From the NCBI GenBank assembly GCA_019637295.1, contig JAHBVX010000009.1, positions 186,001 to 250,000 of the forward strand: DNA of 64,000 nucleotides, in the 5' to 3' direction. The position numbers and the translations under genes were made by a program. Each line of letters opens with the position of its first letter. Position 1 is the stretch's first letter. The notes beneath the pieces are model-generated. The model saw only the letters and a list, made by a program, of their open reading frames with translations. It was not told where the DNA came from and searched no databases. The DNA comes from Polyangiaceae bacterium. GTDB lineage: Bacteria; Myxococcota_A; Polyangia; Polyangiales; Polyangiaceae. Shown in pieces: positions 46,232 to 54,125 of the stretch.

Positions 46232-48184
46232 GTGCGAGGAAGCGTCGTTCGTCCGTGGCTGCTCGCGATGCTGCTGCCGGCGGGTGCCCTCGCGGTTCCA
46301 GCGCCGCGCTGGCTCGACTCGATGACCCCCACGCCCGTCGTCCCGCCGCCGGTGCCGCTGCCTGCTGGCGCCCTGCGCACGCTCGCCACGAGTCCGGTGA
46401 ACGTCACCTCCATCGCCTACGACCTCACCCTCGACCCAACGACCGGCGCGGCAAGCGGGACCGTCACCGTCGAGCTCGGCTCACCCACGGTCGCGATCAC
46501 CGGGCTGCTGCTGTACATGGACCCGGGGCTCGCCGTCACCGCGGCGAGCAGCAGCACCGGCGGGGCGACGACGAGCGTGGACGACGCGTGGGGCTATCGC
46601 TACGTGTCTGTCTCCCTCGCGCAGCCCGCGCCGAGCGGCTCCGCCGCGTCGGTGACGATCGACTTCTCCGGCACGCTGGCGTGCCCGGATCAACAGGGGC
46701 GCCAGAGCTGCAGCATGCAGCAGGAGCTCTCCTACGCGCTCCAGGGCTCGGCGCTGCCGGGCGTATACGATCAGTTCCAGGTGGGCGGCTTCAACGCCTG
46801 GCCCGCTGAGCGCGCGCTCACGCTCCGGACGCCTGTGGGCGTCTCCGCCGTTGCCAGTGGGGAGCTGACGAGTGAGAGCACCGAGGCCGGAATGCTGGTG
46901 CGCAAGTGGACGACTCCAGGGTACGCCTCGGCGGGCGGCTACTTGGTCGTGCTCGGACAGCTCGAGACGTCACCCATTGCAGGTGGCTCCTTACCGAGCA
47001 GCGTGGTGTACGCGAAGAGCATGCCCAACTTCACAGCCAAGATGGGCTCATGGATGGGCTCGATCCTGCCCTTCGTGGACGCGCAGGCGGGCGCGCCGCT
47101 GCCGTACCCCCAGCTGTCGGTGGTGAAGCTGCCGGCCGGGCAAGGGTTCCCCGGTACGGCGGGTCATGGCATCACGCTGCTGAGCGAGTCCTATGGAGGC
47201 TACGGCGACGCCTACTTCGAGGAGACCCTCGCTCACGAGCACGCGCATCAGTGGTGGGGCGTGCTGGTCTCGCCCAGCGACGTGGGGGTCACCCGCTTGC
47301 TCACCGAAGGGCTCGCGACCCAGACGCAGGTTCACTACGCCGCGCGGCTGCTCGACGGAGACGCCCGCGAGCGCTTCCTGAGCCGCCGACTGCGCGAACA
47401 CCAGATGCTCCTGCGCTATCACACCAATCCCGCTGAGCTGCCTGCGTTGGTCGTCGCGAGCCCCCAGTTGGCGCCGGCCGACTCCGTGGGCCACACCGTG
47501 TGGGCGTACATCAAGTCCAGCGCAACGCTGGAGCACCTGCGAGCGGCCATCGGGGACGCCGCCTACGCCGAGCTACTCGTGAAGTATGCGGCCAAGTGTC
47601 AGATGGCCGCCTGCGCAACCGCTGATTTCACCGCTGTGGCCGAGCAGGTGAGCGGCGAGTCGCTCACGGCGTTCATGAGCCAGTGGGTGTACGCCACGAA
47701 CTATCCGGAGCTGCGCCTCTCGTTCAGCGAGCAGCCGGCGGCCGAGGGAGTGGAGGTCACGCTGCAGGTCTCGGGGGCGGAGGGCCTCGAGGTCCCGCTC
47801 GCCTTGCTGGTGACGCTCGAGACTGGAGAGGTGCTCCGTCGCCGCGTGACCTTGCCCAAGACGGGTGAGGCCGTCAGCTTCCAGGTGCCATCGGCCGTGC
47901 GCAGCGTTCGCCCCAGCGCGCGTCACGACGCGGTGATCTGGAGCCGCTCGGCCCAAGACGGCGACGTCGACTTCGATGGCGAGGTCGACGGCTTCGATCT
48001 GCTCTACTGCGCGCGGACCGTGGGCATGAACACGGGGCTCTACCAAGAGGGAGGCGAGGGTCTTTGGCAGATGAACCTCGACTTCGACCCCCGCTGCGAC
48101 GGGGTATTCGACGGTCAGATGACCACAGCGGATCTAGGCGGCATCTTCGCCGCGTTCGGCAGCCTGCGGGAGCCGAAGCCGTGA
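46232..48184 (+). CDS. Exported M1-like metallopeptidase with C-terminal dockerin-like domain
   Basis: A 650-residue exported protein from GTG. After the signal peptide comes an M1-type N-terminal beta domain (about 55-255), then the zinc site H-E-H-A-H (335-339) with a downstream L-L-T-E-G-L-A (Glu359). There are 19 residues between the last His and Glu359, one more than the usual 18, and the G-x-M-E-N aminopeptidase motif is missing (G-T-A-G-H-G in its place). A beta domain (about 495-570) is followed by two calcium-loop repeats, D-V-D-F-D-G-E-V-D-G-F-D (578-589) and D-G-V-F-D-G-Q-M-T-T-A-D (623-634), the hallmark of dockerins. It overlaps a lipoprotein gene carrying a cohesin-like domain. 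Confidence 0.85.
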   Translation: MRGSVVRPWLLAMLLPAGALAVPAPRWLDSMTPTPVVPPPVPLPAGALRTLATSPVNVTSIAYDLTLDPTTGAASGTVTVELGSPTVAITGLLLYMDPGLAVTAASSSTGGATTSVDDAWGYRYVSVSLAQPAPSGSAASVTIDFSGTLACPDQQGRQSCSMQQELSYALQGSALPGVYDQFQVGGFNAWPAERALTLRTPVGVSAVASGELTSESTEAGMLVRKWTTPGYASAGGYLVVLGQLETSPIAGGSLPSSVVYAKSMPNFTAKMGSWMGSILPFVDAQAGAPLPYPQLSVVKLPAGQGFPGTAGHGITLLSESYGGYGDAYFEETLAHEHAHQWWGVLVSPSDVGVTRLLTEGLATQTQVHYAARLLDGDARERFLSRRLREHQMLLRYHTNPAELPALVVASPQLAPADSVGHTVWAYIKSSATLEHLRAAIGDAAYAELLVKYAAKCQMAACATADFTAVAEQVSGESLTAFMSQWVYATNYPELRLSFSEQPAAEGVEVTLQVSGAEGLEVPLALLVTLETGEVLRRRVTLPKTGEAVSFQVPSAVRSVRPSARHDAVIWSRSAQDGDVDFDGEVDGFDLLYCARTVGMNTGLYQEGGEGLWQMNLDFDPRCDGVFDGQMTTADLGGIFAAFGSLREPKP

Positions 48185-48717
48185 GGCGCTGCTTCGCCAC
48201 CCTGCTGTGCGGCGCTCTCGCGCTCGCCACGCTCGGCTGCTCACAGGACGATCCCCCCAAGCAGGCGGCGGGCCCCCGTCAGGACTTCGTCGCGGATTCG
48301 CCGGTCGGGGGGCCCGCGCTCAGCCTGCGGCTCTCGAGCAAGAGCGCGACGTCGCTGACGCTGCAGATCGTTGGCAGTGGCATCGCGGAAACGAGCGGGG
48401 TTGCCTATCGCCTGAGCTATGACGCCGCCGTGCTGTCGTACTCGGCGCAGCGGGTAGGAGCGGGGTTCTCGGCCGTCGGCGACACGGTGGCGGCCGCCAA
48501 AGAGTCGCGTCCCGGGCTGCTGGTGGGCGCTGTGGGCGTGCAGGGACTGGGCACGCTGAAGGCGCAAGACGTCGTGCTCGCCGAGGTGGATTTCGCGCTC
48601 CCGGGCAAGGGCCAGACCCGAGTCGACTTCGTGCCAGGCCGCAGCGCCGCCCTCGACGCGCAGTCCGCGCCGTTGCCCGGCGTCAGCCTGCTCGGCGGCT
48701 CCTTGACCGTGCGCTGA
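48181..48717 (+). CDS. Cohesin-like lipoprotein
   Basis: A 178-residue lipoprotein starting at GTG inside the stop of the dockerin peptidase gene (GTGA). The lipobox is L-A-T-L-G-C (Cys about 20). The ~135-residue mature domain has the cohesin pattern: Y-R-L-S-Y-D-A-A-V-L-S-Y, then G-L-L-V-G-A-V-G-V-Q-G-L-G, then V-V-L-A-E-V-D-F-A-L-P and a final L-G-G-S-L-T-V-R strand. Cohesins bind dockerins tightly in the presence of calcium. The genetic coupling suggests that it holds the peptidase on the outer membrane. The fold call is by eye. Confidence 0.72.
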   Translation: MRRCFATLLCGALALATLGCSQDDPPKQAAGPRQDFVADSPVGGPALSLRLSSKSATSLTLQIVGSGIAETSGVAYRLSYDAAVLSYSAQRVGAGFSAVGDTVAAAKESRPGLLVGAVGVQGLGTLKAQDVVLAEVDFALPGKGQTRVDFVPGRSAALDAQSAPLPGVSLLGGSLTVR

Positions 48718-48732
48718 GTGGCTGGGCTCGCG

Positions 48733-50151
48733 CTAGTCGCGTCGCACGTACTCGAACTCGACAGCCTTGCCCTTGATGCCGCGGTTGGGGGCGGCGATCC
48801 AGTTGGCCATCTTGCCGGGTTCGAGCACGGGCTCCTGCATCAGCTCGTCGATGAAGGCCCGATCCGCGGGGCTGGGCAGCCAATCGCCCTGCTTCGCAGC
48901 CCAGCCGGCTTCGTCCAAGGGCTGGCCGTCGGGGGAGAAGTGCATCCCCGCGTACAGGCCCACGTGACGGTGAAAGCGCCTGCTCGGCAGCCGCAGCTCG
49001 AAGTCCACGCCGGCCTCGGCGATGGTCTTGTTCCACTTGTCCACGCCGCGCTGGCAGTCCTCCACGTACGCGTCGCGCAAGATCTCGTTCATGGCGTTGC
49101 GCAGGCTCACGCTCTCTTCGACGAGCTTGCCGTCCTTCGGGACGGTCATCTCGTAGCTGCCCTCGAGCGCCACGTGGTCTTCGTAGCGGTCCTCGTGCGC
49201 GCGGCCCTTGAGGCCCGTGGCAAAGTACTGCGCCGCGTTGCTCGAGACCTCTCCGCCGAAGAGGTCCAAGCTCTGAGAGTACCAGTAGTTCAGGTAGCGT
49301 TGCACCGTCGGCAGGTCGATCAGTCCGAGCTCCCGCGGCTCCCGACCCGGGTTCGCCTTCATCTGCTCGGCGGTCCGCTTGACGATGCGCTGTACGCCGG
49401 TCTCGCCGACGAACATGTGGTGCGCCTCCTCCGTCAGCATGAAGCGAGTCGTCCGGCTGAGGGGGTCGAAGGAGCTCTCCGCCAGGGCCAAGAGCTGGAA
49501 CTTGCCGTCCCGATCCGTGAAGAAGGTGAACATGAAGAAGCTGAGCCAGTCCAGCATCGGCGCGTTGAACGCGCCGAGGATACGCGGGTTGTCGGCGTCG
49601 CCGCTGCGGCGCTCGAGCAGCGCTTCGGCTTCTTCCCGGCCATCACGACCGAAGTGGCTGTGCAGCAGGTAGACCATGGCCCACAGGTGGCGCCCCTCCT
49701 CCACGTTGACCTGGAACAGGTTGCGCAGGTCATACAGGCTTGGCGCGGTCTCCCCCAGACGCCGCTGTTGCTCCACGCTGGCCGGCTCCGTGTCACCCTG
49801 GGTGACGATCAACCGCCGTAGCGCGTTGCGGTGTTCCCCGGGCACCTCCTGCCACACGGGCTTGCCCATCTCGTCGCCGAAGCCGATGCGCCGGTCCTTG
49901 ACCGGGTCTGCCAGGAAGATGCCCCAGCGGTAGTCCGGCATCTTCACGTAGTCGAAGTGCGCCCAGCCGTCCGAGTCCGCGCTGATGGCGGTGCGCAGCC
50001 ACACGTCGTGGGCCTGGAAGCCGACGGGGCCCATTTCGACCCACCACTTCACGAAGCTGGGTTGCCACTGTTCGAGCGCGCGCTGCAGGCGCCGGTCGCT
50101 CGCGAGGTCGACGTTGTTGGGGATCTTCTCGTTGGTTGCGATCTGTGACAT
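48733..50151 (-). CDS. boxB: Benzoyl-CoA 2,3-epoxidase, oxygenase subunit
   Basis: A 472-residue BoxB. The ATG at 50151 has GGAG upstream at a normal distance and gives the family N-terminus. The di-iron carboxylate residues are visible in V-N-V-E-E-G-R-H-L-W and L-T-E-E-A-H-H-M-F, with further Glu/His in F-F-T-F and L-L-E-R helices. BoxB, with the reductase BoxA, turns benzoyl-CoA into 2,3-epoxybenzoyl-CoA. It lies 11 bases after boxC. No boxA or benzoate-CoA ligase gene is in the window. Confidence 0.95.
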   Translation of the reverse strand: MSQIATNEKIPNNVDLASDRRLQRALEQWQPSFVKWWVEMGPVGFQAHDVWLRTAISADSDGWAHFDYVKMPDYRWGIFLADPVKDRRIGFGDEMGKPVWQEVPGEHRNALRRLIVTQGDTEPASVEQQRRLGETAPSLYDLRNLFQVNVEEGRHLWAMVYLLHSHFGRDGREEAEALLERRSGDADNPRILGAFNAPMLDWLSFFMFTFFTDRDGKFQLLALAESSFDPLSRTTRFMLTEEAHHMFVGETGVQRIVKRTAEQMKANPGREPRELGLIDLPTVQRYLNYWYSQSLDLFGGEVSSNAAQYFATGLKGRAHEDRYEDHVALEGSYEMTVPKDGKLVEESVSLRNAMNEILRDAYVEDCQRGVDKWNKTIAEAGVDFELRLPSRRFHRHVGLYAGMHFSPDGQPLDEAGWAAKQGDWLPSPADRAFIDELMQEPVLEPGKMANWIAAPNRGIKGKAVEFEYVRRD

Positions 50152-50162
50152 GGCGGTCTCCG

Positions 50163-51797
50163 TCAGGTGCGGCGGTAGTCGAACACCGGGCGCTCCGGCG
50201 ATCCGTACAAGGTCAGGGCGCCCTTCTCGCCGACGGCGTTCGGGCGCTGGAAGATCCAGTTCTGCCAAGCCGAGAGGCGTCCGAAGATCTTCGTCTCCAT
50301 CGTCTCCGGGCCCGCGAAGCGCAGCGACGCTTCCATACCGGTCAGCGCGTCTGGCGAGAACGCCGCGCGCTCCTCGATGGCGATGCGGACCTCGTCGTCC
50401 CAGTCCAGGTCGTCTGGCGCGTAGGTGACCAGCCCGAGCTCGAGGGCGCGGTCCGCGGCGATCGGCCCTTCCTGGCCGCGCAGCTCATCCACGTGCTCGG
50501 GAGTCGCCAGGAAGCGGGTGGCGAGACGTGACAAGCCGTTGCTCATCGGCAGCGCGCCGAACGACAACGCCGACAGCGCGACCGTCGGGCCGCCGCTCAC
50601 GTCGAGCATGTACGAGCGGTCCGCCGCCAGCGCGAGCTCGAACAGGCTGCCGGCGAAGCAGGAGCCGGGTTCGATGAAGGCAAACGCGGTACGTGCGGAC
50701 AAGTCGAGCCGCTTGAGGACGCGCGCCATGTGCCAGAGAACCTCCCGCGCAAACCAGTCGCGCTCCGCCAGAGCCAGCAGGCGTGCGTCGTGCGCCAGCA
50801 CCGTCGCCGGCTCGCCCGAGGTCTTCAGCGCGATCACGCCGATGTCCAGGTGGTTGAAGCGCAGATCGAGCAGCGCGGCGTCGAGCTCGCGCATGGCCCG
50901 GAGGGACCAGGCGTCTGCGCCCTGAATGCGCAAAGCGCTGGCGTCGGCCGGCGGCGCCTCGGTTGGCCCGGCGACGGTCAACGTCGCCAGTCGCCGCTTG
51001 CGATCCACCGCGAGTGTGACGTGACGATAGCGAGTCACGTCGCCGTCTCGCGTGGGCTCGAGGGGGGGGAGCTTCACGCCCGGTCCCTCGCGCTCAGCGC
51101 GACCCTGCGCCAGCCGCGTGCTCGCGGCTTTCACGGCATCATCGAACTTGGAGCGTGGCGCGATCTCGTCCACCAGGCGCCACTGCACGGCGCGCTTGCC
51201 CCGGACGCCTTCGGCCACCGTGCTGAACGCATCCGCCAGATCGCGGCGTACCTTGCGCTTGTCCACCAAACGCGTCAGGCCGCCGGTTCCCGGGAGCACG
51301 CCGAGCAGCGGGACCTCCGGCAAGCTGACCGCGGTGTTGCCGTCGTCCTGCAGAAGGATGTGATCGCAAGCCATGGCCAGCTCGTAACCGCCGCCGGACG
51401 CCGTGCCGTTCAGCGCGGCGATCGAGGGCACGCCGGTCTGCGCCGAGAGCGTCTCGAGGTACAGCCGAGTCTCGTTGGTGTACTTGCAGAAGTTCACCTT
51501 GAAGGCATGGCTGGAGCTGCCCAGCATGTAGATGTTCGCGCCGGAGCAGAAGATGCCATCCTTCAGGCTGGTGACGACCAGCGCCTTCACCTCCGGGTGC
51601 TCGAAGCGGATACGCTGAATGGAGTCCGCCAGCTCGATGTCCACGCCCAGATCGTAGCTGTTGAGCTTCAGGACGTAGTCCCCGGCCAGCGCGCCGTCCT
51701 CGGGCACGTTCATCGCGAGGGTGGCCACGGGGCCATCGAAGGTCAGCTTCCAGCGGCTGTAGCGGTCGGGCGACGTGTCGAAGCGGATGGGGTCCAT
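50163..51797 (-). CDS. boxC: 2,3-Epoxybenzoyl-CoA dihydrolase
   Basis: A 544-residue BoxC, made of two crotonase-like halves. The N-terminal half shows D-G-I-F-C-S-G-A-N-I-Y-M-L-G and A-L-N-G-T-A-S-G-G-G-Y-E-L-A-M-A, the oxyanion-hole and active-site loops; the C-terminal half is the extension typical of BoxC. It opens the epoxide ring and releases formate to give 3,4-dehydroadipyl-CoA semialdehyde. It is first in the boxCB operon and starts about 40 bases from the nearest BoxR-type operator repeat, facing boxR. Confidence 0.95.
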   Translation of the reverse strand: MDPIRFDTSPDRYSRWKLTFDGPVATLAMNVPEDGALAGDYVLKLNSYDLGVDIELADSIQRIRFEHPEVKALVVTSLKDGIFCSGANIYMLGSSSHAFKVNFCKYTNETRLYLETLSAQTGVPSIAALNGTASGGGYELAMACDHILLQDDGNTAVSLPEVPLLGVLPGTGGLTRLVDKRKVRRDLADAFSTVAEGVRGKRAVQWRLVDEIAPRSKFDDAVKAASTRLAQGRAEREGPGVKLPPLEPTRDGDVTRYRHVTLAVDRKRRLATLTVAGPTEAPPADASALRIQGADAWSLRAMRELDAALLDLRFNHLDIGVIALKTSGEPATVLAHDARLLALAERDWFAREVLWHMARVLKRLDLSARTAFAFIEPGSCFAGSLFELALAADRSYMLDVSGGPTVALSALSFGALPMSNGLSRLATRFLATPEHVDELRGQEGPIAADRALELGLVTYAPDDLDWDDEVRIAIEERAAFSPDALTGMEASLRFAGPETMETKIFGRLSAWQNWIFQRPNAVGEKGALTLYGSPERPVFDYRRT

Positions 51798-51831
51798 GGG
51801 GCAGAGTCACCTAGCGGCACCTCCGCCGACG

Positions 51832-51880
51832 TGCAAGCAATAAATTGCATGACGGAGATCATGCTATGCATTATAGTGCA
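51832..51880. promoter_or_regulatory. Divergent boxC/boxR promoter with BoxR/BzdR-type operators
   Basis: TGCA occurs four times (51832, 51846, 51867, 51877). The last two form TGCA-N6-TGCA exactly, the operator type known for BzdR/BoxR. GCATGA (51847-51852) and TCATGC (51859-51864) form a second inverted repeat with a 6-base spacer, and GCAATAAATTGC (51837-51848) a third. On the minus strand a perfect TATAAT (plus-strand positions 51870-51875) lies inside the TGCA-N6-TGCA site, so a bound repressor would cover the -10 box of boxC. Confidence 0.65.
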
Positions 51881-52630
51881 GAAGTGATGGTTTCCCGGAA
51901 CGTCGTGCTCGCGGACCTCGGCCGCGCGGTGCGCGCGGCGCGCGCGGGTCGGGAGCTGACCCTGGCCCAGCTCAGCGATCGGGCGGGGGTGAGCCTGCGC
52001 TTCCTGGCGCAGCTCGAGGCAGGCCAAGGCAACATCAGCGTCGTCCGGCTGTGCGACGTCGCCGCCGCTCTCGGCACGACGGCCTCTCTGCTGCTGTCGA
52101 GCGCGGAGGCCGGTCCGGCGCGCTCGCTGCGGGTGGCGCTGCTCGGCTTGCGGGGAGCGGGCAAGAGCACCGTGGGCCCGGAGCTCGCCCGGCGCCTGGG
52201 CGCTTCGTTCGTGGAGCTCGACCAGCTCGTCGAGCAGAGCGCCGGCATGTCGCTGGCGGAGGTGTTCGAGTTGAAGGGCACGACACACTACCGCCGCCTC
52301 GAGCGGGACGCGCTCCAGCAGATCCTGAGCGACGACAGCCCCGCCGTGATCGCTACCGGCGGGAGCATCGTGAGCGATCCGAGGACCTTCGCGCTGCTGC
52401 GCAAGGGCGCGACGACGGTCTGGCTCAAGGCCCGCCCAGAAGACCACATGGACCGAGTCCGCGCCCAAGGGGACGAGCGTCCGATGCGTGACCGGCAGAA
52501 CGCCATGGCCGAGCTGAGGGCGCTGCTGCGCTCCCGCGCGCCGTTGTACACCAGCGCCGACCACGTCGTGGACACGTCGAACCGAACCGTGAGAGCGACG
52601 GTGGACGACTTGTGCCGCTTGCTGACGTGA
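51866..52630 (+). CDS. boxR: Benzoyl-CoA responsive regulator (HTH plus shikimate-kinase-like domain)
   Basis: About 254 residues. The ATG at 51866 has GGAG 8 bases upstream; ATG at 51887 and TTG at 51845 are alternatives, and 51887 would keep the operator outside the gene. Residues about 15-75 are an XRE helix-turn-helix (L-A-Q-L-S-D-R-A-G-V-S-L-R-F-L-A-Q-L-E-A). The remainder is shikimate-kinase-like with the P-loop G-L-R-G-A-G-K-S-T-V-G and A-T-G-G-S-I-V. This fusion is the hallmark of BzdR/BoxR, repressors released by benzoyl-CoA. It diverges from boxCB. Confidence 0.92.
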   Translation: MHYSAEVMVSRNVVLADLGRAVRAARAGRELTLAQLSDRAGVSLRFLAQLEAGQGNISVVRLCDVAAALGTTASLLLSSAEAGPARSLRVALLGLRGAGKSTVGPELARRLGASFVELDQLVEQSAGMSLAEVFELKGTTHYRRLERDALQQILSDDSPAVIATGGSIVSDPRTFALLRKGATTVWLKARPEDHMDRVRAQGDERPMRDRQNAMAELRALLRSRAPLYTSADHVVDTSNRTVRATVDDLCRLLT

Positions 52631-52949
52631 CGGCTGTGCGGTCCGGCTGTCGCGAGGGCGGTGGCGTGGGCGTCTGCGGGGGCGTTCGCGGGGGCGGGGG
52701 CGTGGGCGGAGGCGTGTTGCGGGGGCGTGGGCGGAGGCGTGTTGCGGGGGCGTGGGCGCGGTCTGCGCTGCGGTCGTCTGAGGCTGTTGCGGGGGCGTGG
52801 GCGATGGAGTCGGCGCGGCCGTGAAGCGACTGCGGGGGCGTGTTGCGGTGGGCCATCACGGGGTTCTCTGCCCGACCGGGGGGCGGGTGCTTGATCGGCA
52901 ATGGAGCGCGTGTCAGCGTCTCCGGAGCTGGTATGTCTTTGGAGCTCGA
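52631..52949. other. Non-coding spacer, G-rich on the plus strand
   Basis: This 319-base stretch between boxR and the cytochrome-like lipoprotein gene holds no supported gene. Most of it (52650-52860) is repetitive and strongly G-rich on the plus strand, with several GGGGG runs that could fold as G-quadruplexes. Long frames on the minus strand here read as Pro/Thr/Arg-rich low complexity and are products of the repeat. Confidence 0.6.
52701..52758 (+). repeat. Tandem 25-bp G-rich repeat
   Basis: Two perfect copies of a 25-base unit lie head to tail at 52701-52725 and 52726-52750, each beginning CGTGGGCGGAGG and ending TTGCGGGGG. A partial third begins at 52751. Related pieces of the unit (TGTTGCGGGGGCGTGGGCG) return at about 52784-52803 and 52830-52847. 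Confidence 0.75.
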
Positions 52950-53999
52950 GTGAAGCCGTGGTCGTTCATCCTCGGGCTCGGCGCGCTCGGGGCGTGTTCG
53001 AGCGAGACGCCTGCGGAAGCTCCGGGCGGTGGTCTGCTCGACGCGGGGCTCGACGCGGAAGCGTCGACCACCGAGGCGGGTGGTGACGCGGCTGGTGACG
53101 CGGGTTCCGATTCGGCGCCGCCCTTCGACGGCCCGGAGACCCTGGCGGACACCGGGCTGTACGCCGACATCGGGAGCAAGACGATCGCCGCAGACGTGAT
53201 CGCGTTTGGGGTTCGCTATCCGCTGTGGTCCGACGGCGCGGAGAAGGCGCGCTTCTTCCGGCTGCCCCCGGGTGAGGTGATCGACACCTCGAACATGGAC
53301 TTCTGGAAGTTCCCCTTGGGCACCCGCGCGTGGAAGGAGTTCTCCCTTGGCGGCAAGCGCCTCGAGACGCGCTACCTCGAGAAGCGCGGGTCCGGGCCCG
53401 AGGGGTGGCTCGAGATCAGCTACGTCTGGGACGCAGGCGAGACCAACGCGCTGCCCATGGTCCTCGGGCAGCCGAACGTGGCCGGCACGAGCCACGACGT
53501 GCCGAGCAGTCAAGACTGCACTCAGTGTCACAACGGCGCGGGGGACGTGCTCATCGGCGTCAGCGCCATCCAGCTCAGCGCAGGCGGGACGCTGAGCGAG
53601 TGGACGGCTGCGGGGCGCTTCTCGATCGCGCCGCCCACGGACATCGACGTGCCCGGCACGGGGAACGTGCAGGACGCGCTCGGCTATCTCCACGCCCAGT
53701 GCGGTCACTGCCACAACGACGTGCACTTCCTCGCGAGCAAGCGCCTGATGCGGCTGCGGCTGCCCAGCGCACCTCTGTCGCCGGGGCAAACGCCCACCTA
53801 CCTGACCACGATCGGCGGCGCGATGAGCCACTCCATCGCCGGTAGCACCATCGCCGTCGTGCCCGGCGCCCCGGATCAGAGCCAGCTCTTCTTGCGTATG
53901 ACCAAGCGCGACTTCGACGCCATGCCTCCGCTGGGCACCAAGGTCGTCGACCCGGAGGGGCTCGCCACCATCTCGACCTGGATCAGCTCGCTGCAGTGA
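52950..53999 (+). CDS. Di-haem c-type cytochrome-like lipoprotein
   Basis: A 349-residue lipoprotein from GTG at 52950, with GGAG 5 bases upstream. The lipobox is L-G-A-C (Cys about 15), followed by an acidic Ala/Gly/Asp linker. Two haem-binding C-x-x-C-H motifs are seen: C-T-Q-C-H (about 190) and C-G-H-C-H (about 250), each preceded by a conserved-looking block ([15 protein letters not shown]). The pattern resembles the surface cytochrome-like proteins common in Myxococcota and Planctomycetes. A redox role outside the inner membrane is likely; the partner is unknown. Confidence 0.8.
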   Translation: MKPWSFILGLGALGACSSETPAEAPGGGLLDAGLDAEASTTEAGGDAAGDAGSDSAPPFDGPETLADTGLYADIGSKTIAADVIAFGVRYPLWSDGAEKARFFRLPPGEVIDTSNMDFWKFPLGTRAWKEFSLGGKRLETRYLEKRGSGPEGWLEISYVWDAGETNALPMVLGQPNVAGTSHDVPSSQDCTQCHNGAGDVLIGVSAIQLSAGGTLSEWTAAGRFSIAPPTDIDVPGTGNVQDALGYLHAQCGHCHNDVHFLASKRLMRLRLPSAPLSPGQTPTYLTTIGGAMSHSIAGSTIAVVPGAPDQSQLFLRMTKRDFDAMPPLGTKVVDPEGLATISTWISSLQ

Positions 54000-54125
54000 C
54001 GCAATGGGTCGCTCCACGCGGCCTACTCGCCCCGTGCACGTCGCGTGAAGACTTCGTGCAGCGCGGAATCTCAGGCCAAGGACTCGGCGTTTGGCGCGTA
54101 TGTCCCCGTGGAGGAGCGCTGGAAC

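Noticed and set aside
52701-52860. CRISPR array
   Set aside because: The 25-bp units are directly adjacent, with no unique spacers of even length, and there are no cas genes.
52425-54017. 530-codon minus-strand frame over the G-rich repeat and cytochrome gene
   Set aside because: Its Pro/Thr-rich middle is only the translation of the tandem repeat, and it lies antisense to two well-supported genes.
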